The notes beneath the pieces are model-generated. The model searched no databases. It worked only from the letters and a program-made list of their open reading frames with translations, and had not been told where the DNA came from. From Setoptus koraiensis (lineage: Eukaryota; Arthropoda): a DNA stretch of 64,000 nt. Positions within the stretch are counted from its first letter, which is position 1. Every line of letters begins with the position of its first letter. Shown piece by piece: positions 46,854-59,090 of the stretch. A program made the translations under genes and the position numbers. Location of the stretch: NCBI GenBank assembly GCA_048013815.1, contig CM106586.1, forward strand, positions 22,134,001-22,198,000. The letters run 5' to 3'.

Positions 46854-48720
46854 GCTGCCGCCGCCGCCGAGGTTGTCGCTGCTGGCGCGGTTGTCGGCGC
46901 GGTTGTTGCGTTGTGCAGACTGTGTCGCTGCTGTTGTCGCTGCTGTTGTCGCTGTTGCTGTTGTCGGTCGCTGCTGTGGCGGTCGGTCGCTGTTGTTGTA
47001 GTCGGTTGTTGCTGTCGCAATCGGCGGTGAGCGAGTGAGCGGTGAGCGGGCCGTTTGGTGGCGCGCCGGCAACGTGGCCGCACTTGTTTGGCACTGATTG
47101 GTCGCTTGACGAGTCGCTGACGAGTCGCTGATGAGTCGCTGATGAGTGGCATTAGCCGAATGAGTTGCGCTGCCTGTCGGGTCGCTTGCTCGGCTGCTGC
47201 TGCTGTCCACGGTCTCGCCGCAATCACGCGCCCGCCGATACGCCCAACTTGCCGATACGCGCAACTTGCCGATGCGCCCAAAATGCCAAAAACCGATACC
47301 GTGCTGGCCCAACGCGCAGCCAAAAAACATTTAGGGACGTTTACAGATGCGACCGTATTGGGTGCTGGGGGCCCAGTGTGGCTGGCGGTCCTGCGCGGCC
47401 CGTTTGCCCGCAGCCGCCGCCGCCGCGTCGCTTGTCCGCGGCCGGCGCGGCCCGAATAAGCGTTTGCCCGTCTGCGCCGCTTTTGCGACACACACACACG
47501 CACGCACGCACGCACACGCTCTGTCAGTCTGACAGTGTCAGAGCTGTGGGGCGCACAGTCTGACAACAACACAGTCTGTTCAACGCACTCTGTTCAACAC
47601 ACTCTGTTGTGAGCCTGCTCGCCGCCGGCGCCCACCTGAGCGTTGCACAAGCAGCGTGCGTCTGGCGCACAGCCGCTGCTTGCCTACCTGGGCACCAGGG
47701 GCGGCTCGCAGCACACAGCCCGCACCGCCGTGCCCGCGGGGGCACGCACACAACGACGGCAACGACAGCAACAACGGCAACCACAGCGCCTACAACGACA
47801 ACAGCAACGACAACAGCAGCGACAACAGCGGCGACAGCGCCAGCAGCGGCGGCGGCAGCAACGACGTCTAGGTGTTGTGTGCGTGTGTGTGTAATGATGG
47901 CGGCGGTCGCGGGCCTTTGCCGCCGTCAGCGGGCATTGCCAGTCTAGTCACTAGACGCGGGCGTGTGCCTGTGCGTCGTACTCCGACAGCGAGCGTGTGC
48001 GTCGTAGCAGCGTGTGTGTGCGTGTGCGTCGTATCCCCGCAGTGTGTGTGTGCGTCGTCAACAGTGTGTGTGTGTGCCGTAATCCGACAGCGAGCAACGG
48101 AGCAGGCGGGCGCCGGCCAGGGGAGATTGTCGTGTCGTCATCGTCGTCGTGGTCGCTTAATCGCGTCGAGTCGGCGGCGTGTGCGTGCGTGTGCGTCGCC
48201 CGTCCATCCCGTGGCCGCCAGCGGCGCCCGCGTCATAATCGTCACGCGGCGCGTCACCCGCGTCATGTGTGCATTGTCGTCCCGTCAGGGCCGATTGAAC
48301 GATACCATCCAGCCGCCATCCTGTGTCTGACTGTCTGACTCACACACACACACGCACGCACACACGCTCGCTGTTGGGACACGACACACACGCACACACG
48401 CTCGCTGTTGGGACACGACACACACGCACACGCAGCCCGCCAGCGCCGCCAGACAGACAGCCCGTCGGCCACTTGCCAGCCAGTCGGGCTGCCACGCTTA
48501 GCTTAGCGTGGCTGGCTTGCCAGACGGGCGAGGGGGCGCACCGTCTGCGGCGCAGTGTGTTCTCGCATGAGGGCGCTGTGCTGTGCGCGTCGCGTCGCAG
48601 CCTCTGCTTCAGTGTGTTCTGCCTCAGTGTGTGCTCGTTGCGCAGTGCATGTTCGTGCAGCAACGCAGACACGGCGCGCTGTGCGCCGACTACGCGCAGC
48701 GCAACGCCAACAATATGCCC

Positions 48721-48856
48721 TAATAATGCAATGGCGCCCTAATAATGCAATGGCGCCCCAATAATGCAATAGCGCCCTAATAACGCAATGGCGCCTTAAT
48801 AATGCAATGATGCCGCTTATAACGCAATGGCGCCGCAATAATGCAATCGCGCCACC
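48721..48856. repeat. 19-bp minisatellite TAATAATGCAATGGCGCCC
   Basis: About seven units with a steady 19-bp period (starts 48721, 48740, 48759, 48778, 48797 and onward). Each contains GCAATGGCGCC with small changes. Confidence 0.88.
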
Positions 48857-49374
48857 ATGGCGCACACCGTCGCCAAGTGGCACAGAGCAGAACAGAGCAG
48901 AGCAGAACAGAGCAGCGTGGCTGCCAAACGGCGCGCCGTTGCCGCCCCCGACTGACGCACACACTCAGCAGCCAGTGGCTAGACGATTTTGGCAAGCTCG
49001 CTGGAGAGCGTGTGATCCAGACTAGGCACTAGACGCGCTACGCTAGCTAGACAGCACGTAAGGCGGCGGCGGCGGCGATGAGTAGCGCAACGGTGGTTGC
49101 ATGGCAAGTATGGCTGTGTCGTTGGTGGCTCGAGTTAACGCTCGCCACTTTGCTCTACTTTGCGCTCAAATCTCTTTGCGCCACAGCCTCTAAATGCCAC
49201 TAAACTCACGGCTCACAAGCTCGGCGCGGCTCACAGGCTCGGCGCTGCTCGGCGCGGCCCGGCCCGGCTCAGCCCGGCGCAACTCGGCGCGGCCCAGCCA
49301 GACTGCAGCCGGCCCAATTGACACAGTCTAGACACACTCGCTCCGCTAATGGCGATGTTAACCCGACCTATGGG

Positions 49375-49407
<33 letters not shown>

Positions 49408-51710
49408 GTGACAGTTGGCGCACCGCTCGCCTCATCGCTAGTCCGGCGATTATATGTCAACAATCACCTGCATGCAGCGAGCTTGCCGCCAGCAAGCGAG
49501 TCAGCCGACACAAGACACCACGTTTTATCGTTTAGCGCCACTACAGTGTCGACTCGCAAACTCGCCCCCTATCGCTCGCTACGCACAACAACAACCATCG
49601 CTGCCAGCAACATCATGCGCCAGTCACCCGGCCAACGACGCGCCCGACGACGTCGTTGTTGTCGGCCAGACGAGACAGCCTATTGGCCGCAACAGCCACA
49701 GCCAGTCGGCCGACTAACGAACCGGGATATAATTACTAAAATTATACTAACAAATATCACATATCCTCCTTTTATACTCCTCTTGCTCTCTCCACTTCCT
49801 CCATGTGCCCACCTGTGCCCAGACGTGCCCGCGAGTGCCCACGCGCGCCCAGACATGCCTGCAGTGCCCAGACATGCCCGCAGTGCCTAGACATACCCAA
49901 AAGTGCACACACGTACCCAAAAGTAAACACACATGCCGGGGTCTCGCCAATGTGCCGCGCCTCCCACGCTCTCCCTAGAAACTTCAGTAGCAAAATGACG
50001 AGGGACAGTACCGCTCGCCGCCTGCCGTGCCACACCCAGTTTCTGGCCTTGACTCGCCACGCCTCTGCTGTTGCTGCTCATCCGCTACAATTTAATTGCA
50101 GTGATCACGGTGTTCCCGTTACGTAACGGGTCGCACTGCGTGGCCGCAGTCATAAGGCCCGCTATAAAATCCGGGCCGGTCATGCTAGGCAGCATACGCA
50201 CGATGTGCGCATCGGGTACGTGCACCACGGCAGCTCCATGGGACGGCCCGACACGTAAAAGGGCGAGTGAGCGGGCAACATACAACGGAATACAACGGAA
50301 TATTTACTATATTTACGATGGCGCCGCGGACAAAACTGTGAAAAAGCCAGTCGCTTCAGCGGCTGGCTCAGCAACTTTGCAGCGCCAGCTCCCTCGGCTG
50401 TCCCAATTGGGCCGACTCGGCCCAACTCTGCCCACCTCCCGAGCTCTTTCGAGCTCTCCCCGGCTCTCCACAACTCCCCACAACTCCCCCAGCTCTGGCC
50501 GGCTCTGCACAACTCGCCCCAACCGGGCCCAACTGTCCGCAACTGTTCCCAAGTGTCGCCCGGGCCGGCGAGCGCCCGAGCAACTCTCTGTCTGGATCAT
50601 TGACCGCACAACCGGCCAGACCATCCTGTCTAGACATGCGGGCCCGCACAATGCGCGCGCCCAGCGCGACAATCCGACGCGACAGTGGACTGACCAGCCA
50701 GCCAGCCCGCCAGCCAGGAGTAGCGGTGCACGCATGCGCCCCCTGGCGCGCGACACCAGTGTCCCAGGAGGTGCCCGGGGCCTCGCTAATAATGGCACTT
50801 TAATTGCCACCAACTGTAGTTGTGCAACTGTCCGCCAGCGGTGAGTTTGACAGCGGTGAGCTCGCCAGCAGCAGCGGCAGCGGGCCAACCAGGCAGCGGT
50901 AATGAGCCAGCTGGTCCTCTGGTTGTTTGCGTCGACTTCACTGGGTGTCAGTGGGTCACATCGGGCCCGGTCTAGACAGTGTCTGTGTGGCGCTGGTGGG
51001 CACACGCCAGCGATAGCGATGTCTGGTCGGCGAGGGGGGGGGGCGACGCAAGCGCACTTACATAACAGTATATTATTATATTATTATATGGCACACGATC
51101 ACGCACGACAGGTGAGTGTGACTGGCGCGCGGTTCACGTGCAAAACGGGTGCTAACGCGCGCGCGGCCGCCGTTATCGGGGCGCCATCAGCCGCCAGCAG
51201 CCGCCAGCAGTGACAGCGCTTTGGGGGAGCCGCTGGATTGGTGCGCCAGTTTGGCGGCGACGGCGGCGGCCCCGATTTGGCCGGGTCCGGGCGGCCGCCG
51301 CCGCCGCCGCGGAGTCGGTGTGGGCCGTGGGCGAGCACGTTCATGTGCTCACAGATTAGGTGTATGTATGTTTACATATCGATCGATGGTGGCACCACCT
51401 CAGCGGGCGCAAGCGACAAACAAGAATCACGGCACACACACACATATCACCGCACAATGCGCTCGCGGCGGGCCCCATTTCGGCATGTCCGCCGACAAAG
51501 ACCCAGGCGCCCATTTGCTGTCTGGCGGCTTGTGCGGCGGGGGGGGGGAGGCGCTCGCGAGCGGCGGCGCCCGAAATGCTGAATATGGCACAACGTCGAC
51601 ACAAGCTCGGGCCAGAATTGGGGCCAATTGTGCTGTCTGGGGCGGCGGGCGGGGGGCCGCCAGCGACGGACACTGGCATGGCGTGCATTATGCGCCGCTC
51701 TGCGCGCTGG

Positions 51711-51745
51711 CCGGGCATAACAGGACACTTGCTATGCCCGGCCAC
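51711..51745. repeat. 11-bp inverted repeat around a 13-nt loop
   Basis: GGCCGGGCATA and its exact reverse complement TATGCCCGGCC flank a short loop. Confidence 0.7.
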
Positions 51746-52475
51746 ACGGGCCCCTTATCACTGGCGGGCCCACGGTTATAACCGTTATAATAACGGAACA
51801 CACTTAGCCACGGTACGCTTGTTTGTGCGTTTGTTTGCGCACACACACACACACACACACACATCCCATATCCCCACATATCCACACATATCCAGGGGCC
51901 ACTAGAAGGGGGGCCCGTGTGCGTCGGCCGCGTCCCCAATTCCTGTCTGGGCGCAAACAAGGCAAACACGCGCCGGTTGGCTCGTTAGAATCGCATTAGT
52001 TGGCGGCCAACTAAAAGCACCGCCCGGCCAATATTATCCGGCGGCGTCACGGGCCGCGTTGTGCAGCTCGGACGGTTAACGGCGGCCTCGCGGTGCCATG
52101 GCATTAATCTCTGGGCACCGCCGGGCTGAGCCGCAACACAAGAGCGCCGGCCGCGCGGCGGCAATCTAATTGAGTTTATTGCCGCTCTGCTCCGTTGTGT
52201 GTCGGCCGCCGCGTCGACCCACCTTGGCGCCAGCCCCCCCCCGCCGGTTACGCTGGCTCCTCTGGCGGCGGCCCGCCAAACAACAGAGCGGCCGCTCGTC
52301 GCAAACTGGCGACAGCTTGTTTGCGTTGTCGCCCGTTTGCCGCAGTTGGCCAGCTGGCCAGCCAGTTAGCCCGAGTTGGGCCCGCGTTGTGTCTGCGTTA
52401 GGCCGGAGTTGGGCCGGAGTTGGCTGCAGTGCGGGCCGGAGTTTGGGGCACAGTTAGGTCGGAGTGTGGGCCGGA

Positions 52476-52505
52476 GCCTGTATGCGGCCCAGACCGCATA
52501 CAGGC
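52476..52505. repeat. Perfect 12-bp inverted repeat with a 6-nt loop
   Basis: GCCTGTATGCGG, loop CCCAGA, then CCGCATACAGGC. Confidence 0.82.
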
Positions 52506-52688
52506 AGCGGCACGGTGACACAAACAAATGGGCGCCAGCGCGCATCGTGCAATAGATACCGCGGCCCGGCGGCTCACCTGGTGGCCGGCTTACCTGTCAC
52601 AATGTTGCCGTTTAATTTGTCAGTGCACGATAACGTCCAGGCCGCTGTTCGGATGTGCCGCAAATTGTGACTCGCAACGGCCGCCGCT

Positions 52689-52750
52689 CCAATTTAGTCC
52701 AATTGGGTCCAATTGGGTCCAGTTGGGTCCAGTTGGGTCCGGTCGGGCCC
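52689..52750. repeat. 10-bp minisatellite AATTGGGTCC
   Basis: Six units with a gradual A-to-G change along the array. Confidence 0.85.
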
Positions 52751-55709
52751 AGCTCCGGCCCAGTTGGTCCGATTGCGCGTGCTGCCAACTGGGCGCCCGA
52801 CGGCACCGACCGGACCGACGTGCGGCCGCCGCCACGTTGGCGACAATCAACTTGATGGGCTCGCTGCGTTTGTGCGGGCTGCGTGCCGCCGGGCGCCCGC
52901 TCTCGCTCGGGCACAAATTAGATTAGATTGCGAGCGCACACACGCCACCCGACGAGCCTAGAACAAAGGCGGCCCTAGGTGTGACCCCCGATGGTCACCT
53001 GAATCTAGTCGATGCTCGGGCGGCTGTCGGCTGTCGACTGGCCGCCTGGCTGGCTGCTGTCGGGCCTTCCCCCCTCCCCAAGCCACAAGCCAGCCGACGG
53101 GCCCAAAAAGAGGGGGCGCCGCTGAATAATGGCCAGCGAAAATCATTTGCCGCTCCATTCATCATCGCGGGGCGGCCCAGATCGGCACTTGATTCGCGGG
53201 CGCTCGCACTCGATCTAGGGCGCCGCCATGACGCTGTCGTCGCCTGTTTACCCGCTCTGTTTACCTGGCTAGCTGCTTAGCGGCTCGCTTGTGACCGGCG
53301 CGCCAGCCAGGTCAGCTAAGCTCCACGGGCCCCCGGGTAAGCTCGACGGGCCGGACCAGGCCGACACGCAACGCGCGCTCGCCACGCAGCCCAGACATCC
53401 GACACCGATCAACGGCGGCGCCACTTTGCCTCTCGGCCATCAATAACGGCGCACTGCCCGACGTTCCGACCGGGCCTTTCCGGTGGCCCGTTTTTTTGCG
53501 AATGCGGCCGCCCGGGCCGCCCGCACTCATGCAATGTGCGTGGCGAGCGCGTTGTGCTCATTTGCAGCCAGATCGTGCCAGGCAATTATGTAACAGACCG
53601 TATTGATGCGCCACCTCGCGTCCAAGTAGCCTCACCATCGATGGTGTTCTATGGTGCTCTATCGAATGCGTTGCACTGTTGCGCTCTAACAGATGTGAAT
53701 GTTTTGCGCGAATCAAAACACACACACACACAAACATTTATCGAGGCGACACTCGGTTCACTGTGTTCACATTTGACAGCGCGACCCCGGCGCCCCTGGC
53801 GGCCACGCAACAAGACAGAGAAAGGAAACAAGCAAAAGGCAGTAAAGGTAATAAATAGTAATAATACAGCGGCACAGCGCCGTTGACAATCATGCCGGGC
53901 CAATATGCCGTCCGACAGGCCCGGGCCGGATTAATTTGCGACCAGAGAGGGGGCGCCAACTAATCAGCTAATGCGCTAATGTGTGTGTGTGTCTGTCAAG
54001 GCCGAGCGCCCGTGTGACGGTGATCACATGGCGCCCATATCTTATGCACGATGATCGATTATTGCTGTTATTACATGTTATTACTGCTGTTACCGGGCCG
54101 GGAGTTATCATTGCCGAATGAATATTATTGCGGATGGAAACTGATGAATGAAACTTGTGGGCGAACAGCAACAACCGACGGCAACAACGACAACCGACGG
54201 CAACAACGACAACAACATCAACATCAACAACCGACGGAGACGGCAACAGCAACAGCAGCGACAACAACAACCGACGGCAACAACAACAACCGACGGCGAC
54301 AACAACAACCGACGGAGACAACAGCGACAACGACAACAACTTGTAAAAAACGGTGGCCAGACAAGTGGCAGACGGGCGATAGTTGTCAGACAGACTGACA
54401 AGGCGGCACAGTTGCGAAACAGTTGCAATGATAACGTTGCAACAACCAGGCAAACAATAATCGATTGAATGTCAGCGAGTGTAACAACAATTTCGCTGCG
54501 GTGATTAATCTCGTTAATTATCTCTGTTTAAAGCGGCGGCGCAATCGCGTCAGTGAGACGCCCATTGCAGTTGCACTGTTTGTCAGCCGTCAGGTGACAG
54601 GCGACAGGTGACGGCAAAACTCGTTTGCGGGCGCCGGGGTGTGATGGCGCAATGGGCGCATCGAGCGGCAACCATTAGCAATTAGTGTGTCTAGACTCTA
54701 GACTCTAGACTACAAATAGACGGCGCGTTGCAACCGGCAAAATCCATGCAAACTTTGCAAAGTCCCACTGCCACACTGTCGGGTCATCCGGCTTCATTAG
54801 CAGCCTAATTAGCTCGTGTGTGTGTGTTGTTTTGGTCGGCTCGACGACTGGCGACTGGCGACCAAAATAAAATAAAAATCGCGCCAGTGCCAGTGCGATT
54901 TGCAGACGCCAGCCAGCGACGACGCTTGTCAGCCGCGCGCAAACAAACAAACAAACAAGCGGCGCGTCATATCATTTTAAGGCCCGCCGAGTCGGCCGAT
55001 AATGAATGGCTGTCGATGGGCTCATTATGCAATCAATTATTAATTATGCAATATCAAGCGCGCTCAACGGCGCACTTGTTCAGGGCTCGCGCTGTTTGGC
55101 AGTGGCACAGAGAGAGCGCGCGCGCACTTTGTTTGTTTGAACTTTTTTTAATTAATTACAATTATAATTTCAATTCTAATTTTAGTCTCCGTTCGCATTG
55201 CCAATCTAAATTTAATGTTAATTTCAATTTTAATAAAAAGTGCGCGCCAATCATTTCTCGCCAGTCGCGACACATCGCGCCCAATGGAGCACGTTGCAAC
55301 CACAACCGGCGCCGACACCCCGGCCCGACCGACGCCGCCCACAGGCGGCTGTTTTTGCTTACCGACGACAAGTGTCACTGTCAAACAGCTAACCTGTTGC
55401 GAGCAATTAACGGGCTCGGCGGGCGGCCGGGCCGGGCCGGCCGACACAACTAGCAACTAACAAGCGACAATGATGGTGAAAAATAGCAACAACAGCATGC
55501 GTTATGTAACAATCGATCCATTGGGCTCACGAGCGGCGACCATGAGCGACAATCATGATCGTCTCATCATGAGACTGTCGCTCAAGTCACTGGGTCTGAC
55601 ACAGTCTGGCGCTTTTTAAAAGTCACCGCTCGCCAATTCTGTCTCATTTTCGTCTAACTCGCTCGCTGTCTGACTCGCTCTCGTCGACTTGTGGGCGACA
55701 AATGCCAAC

Positions 55710-55837
55710 ATTGTTAAACTGCGAAATTGTTGAACTGCAAAATTGTTGGACTGCGAAATTGTTAAACTGCCAAATTGTTAAGCTGCCAAATTGTTAAACT
55801 GCGAAATTGTTAAACTGCGAAATTGTTAAACCGCAAA
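55710..55837. repeat. 16-bp minisatellite ATTGTTAAACTGCGAA
   Basis: Eight consecutive 16-bp units with one to three substitutions each; no length change in the array. Confidence 0.9.
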
Positions 55838-56084
55838 ATTGGGCATTGACGCGACGTCATTTGTCATTTTTCGTCGTCCTCTTATTTGCGACAACGTTTC
55901 GCACGCCAACCGCATGCGCCCGGCGAGTGCCTCGCGCGCCAAGCTTCAGAAAATATCTCAAATATCAGATCTCTGTTTGCTCTATGTCTGATATTTGGCG
56001 CAACATTCCGACGATCATCCGTTGTGACTCACAACTTGTGAGCCGCGCACTGCTCAAGATCGGTCCATTGTGCCCGCTGCGACC

Positions 56085-56205
56085 GAGCGGTCTCAACGGG
56101 TCGCAGCGAGTCTGTCGAGCGGTCTCAACGGGTCGCTGCGGGTCTGTCGAGCGGTCTCAACGGGTCGCTGCGGGTCTGTACAGACCCGTACAGACCCGTA
56201 CAGTG
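56085..56205. repeat. 31-bp repeat followed by a 10-bp repeat
   Basis: About three copies of a 31-bp unit (containing GCGGTCTCAACGGGTCGC) lead directly into three copies of ACAGACCCGT. Confidence 0.8.
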
Positions 56206-59010
56206 CCGTCGACGGGTGCGCAAGGCTATCGACGGGTATGATCGGGCCGCGGTCGGGCCAGACAAATTGCGACCGAGCGACATCATTTCGCTGGCTGGTT
56301 GGCTGGCGCTGTCGCCCATGCCAACAGCTAACCCTGGCGTTCCGACGGGCCCTTTGCACCGCTGCAGCCCGTTACATAATTGTAATAGCAGTTATAATAG
56401 GCCCGCCAGTGTGTGCGTGTGTGTGTGTGTGTAATTGATTTAACTTGGCGCAAAGGTGTCGACACGCGTTAGCGAGGCCCAACCAACAGACAAAGGACTC
56501 TCGGCAGACTGACGCCCCCGCGATGTGCTCAATTCACCTGTGTACGGTATATCGTGGGTGTATGAGTGTGTGTGTGTGTGTGTGTGTATGTGAGGGGGAC
56601 GGGGCGCTGATGGGGGGCTGTTGGGGGGGCTGGCTGCGCCTGAACAATATAATTCTCGGTGTGTGTCTAATGACGCGCTCACATATTGTGCACGTATTGT
56701 CGTATTTCCACCACCACAAATGGAACCAGTGGGACCACCGAAACCAATTGGGGCCCGCCGAGACCTTTTTTCTGGCCGCTCTCCATCTGGCCCCCTATCT
56801 GGCCGCCTATCTGGCCGCCTATCTGGCCGCCTATCTGGCCCCTTCTATCTGGCTTTTTCTGTCTGGCGAGAGAGAGCGCGGCCGGCTAAATTTGCGCCAA
56901 ATCCAGTCATTATATGGCGGCCCGGCAAACCACAGCCACCGGGCCGCTTGCCGGGCCAGAAGATCGCGCGCATCGGCAACCCGATCCACGGCTCACCGAT
57001 CTGGCTTAACTGGCCGCCGCCGCCGGCCGACGGGCGCCTAAATATAGACACCGGCTCACCTATTGGCTGTTGGCTGCCGGGCGGACTTACGTAACTGACG
57101 GGCCGTCGGCCGCTCGCGAGTTAAGTGAGTCGTTGCAGTGTTGACAGTGTATTAAAAGGTTTGTTTTGGTTTCGTTTTCGGCGGTCGGCCTTATTATTAT
57201 TATTTTTATTATTTTGCCCGCTGTTTAGCGGCACCGAGAGGCCAGCCGCCAGCCAGCCGAGCAACTGGACAGCCACTCAGCGGCCGGCCGCCCAAATGAC
57301 CAACTAGCCGGCTGATTCATGGCTGATTCATGGCTGATTCGTGGCCGATACAAGCGGCCGCCGGGGCCCCAAACTCGCGCCGGGCTGCGGGCCGGCACGG
57401 GCGCAAAGCGCGTCGTCGATCAATCGCAAACAGTTAAACACAGCGCGAGAGGGAGAGATAATCACCGCAGTTAGCAAGGTTAGCCAGACAGCCAAGCACA
57501 CTTATAGCGGCTCAACCGATATAGCTCAACGCCCATATAGCACACCGATAAGCGACCGGGCGCGCACAAGATAAGTAGCTCGGTATTAAAATGGAGCGAG
57601 GGGAGCGATTTGGACGGCAAGTGGCTCACCGGGCTCGCCGCCAGCCGGGCCTGTCCGCAGCCCGCCCGCTCGCCCGCCCGCCAGCCCGGCCAGCCAATTT
57701 AAGGCGCCCCCTCCGTTCTCGGTGATCAGGTTGCCTTGAGGCTGTTCACTCGGGTGCGTGCGCGTGCAGTCCGTCACCAGCAGCCTATTTGTAGTGTGTG
57801 CGGGCCCCAATTCTCTCTCTATATCCGAGCGTCGCTGTGTGCCCGAGCGACGGCGCTCTTGTTAGCCACAAGGGCGCAATATATCGCTCTGAGCTATATT
57901 GACGGGGGCCCGCCGTTACCGTTCGTACCGCGCGCCCCTCGTTGTCGGTGGCCCCTTTGAGTCGTGCGGGCTAACGCTGAATATCTCTGGCCGGCGCCAG
58001 TTCGAGCGGCGCCAGTTCGGGCCGCGCCAGCGCGGATATTAACCAGCGGCTAATAGCCAGGCAGCGCCTGCTGATATTCAGGCTGCGACAGCCAGACTGC
58101 GCCATATTCAGACTGCGGCGATAAGTTTAGCTAGCGAGCGAGCGCGGTAAGTAGTTAGCGGCGCGACAATGAGGCCCGCGACCATTATGCCAGCGACCGG
58201 CTGGCTGAACTTTGATCCTGCACTGCTCAGTTTGGCGCATCATTTTGCTGGCGGGGCCGCACGCCGACCGACGCGAACCAGCCGCCGCGGCCTGCCCAGA
58301 CTGAGGCCCCAACCGAGCCCAAATCGAGCCCCAACCGAGCCCCAACCGAGCCAGACAAACATGGCGGGCCAGACAGTGCGACAACTGCCGGGACAGGTCG
58401 GCAAACAGACTGGCCCGCTCAGACGGATTGTTTGCGCCCGTCGGCATATGGGCCCGTTTGGGGCCGATCGGATGATGTGTGTGTGCCGTTGAGACCTAAT
58501 TTTGAGTCGCGCCTCGCAGGGCCGAGCCTGGCTCTGGAAATCGAGCCCGAGGTGCGAAATATCCGTGTGCCAGATTGCACAATTATTGCGCAATTGTTTT
58601 GTATTGCAGAATTGGGGCAGCTAGTTAAAATTATGGCTCTGGCATGGTGAAAGTTGGGCCAAAATAAATGCTTGCGGTCAATGTGCGCTGCCGAGACCAG
58701 ACGCAACAGACAGAGTTCAATTACAATTCATTGCAGAAATTAATTACGTTCCGAAGCGCCCTTCCGATCGGCCGGCCGCCCGGCCGCCCGCTGAATCAAT
58801 CAATATACAATGCAAATACACGGCATAGATTTGGGTGTAGGTGTTTATTGTGGCCCCAATGGCCGCGAGCCTGCTCAATCGGCGACGATCGTGTGGGCAG
58901 CGCAACGCTGACACACATACACGCACACCGACACGCACACCGACACACACACACACGACTGAGCCGTGTTTGTGTATGCGGTTCACGACGAACTGGCACG
59001 AGTTGGGCGA

Positions 59011-59090
59011 GCTGCCGAGGCTGCACGAGGCCGCACGAGGCCGCACGAGGCCGCACGAGGCCGCACGAGGCTGCACGGGGCTGCACGAGG
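59011..59090. repeat. 10-bp minisatellite CYGCACGAGG
   Basis: Eight 10-bp units, CTGCACGAGG or CCGCACGAGG. Confidence 0.88.

Noticed and set aside
46631-47572. 313-residue minus-strand frame with poly-Gln
   Set aside because: The Gln run is the TGTTGTTGTTGC tract read backwards; the rest is Arg/Ala-rich from GC-rich DNA.
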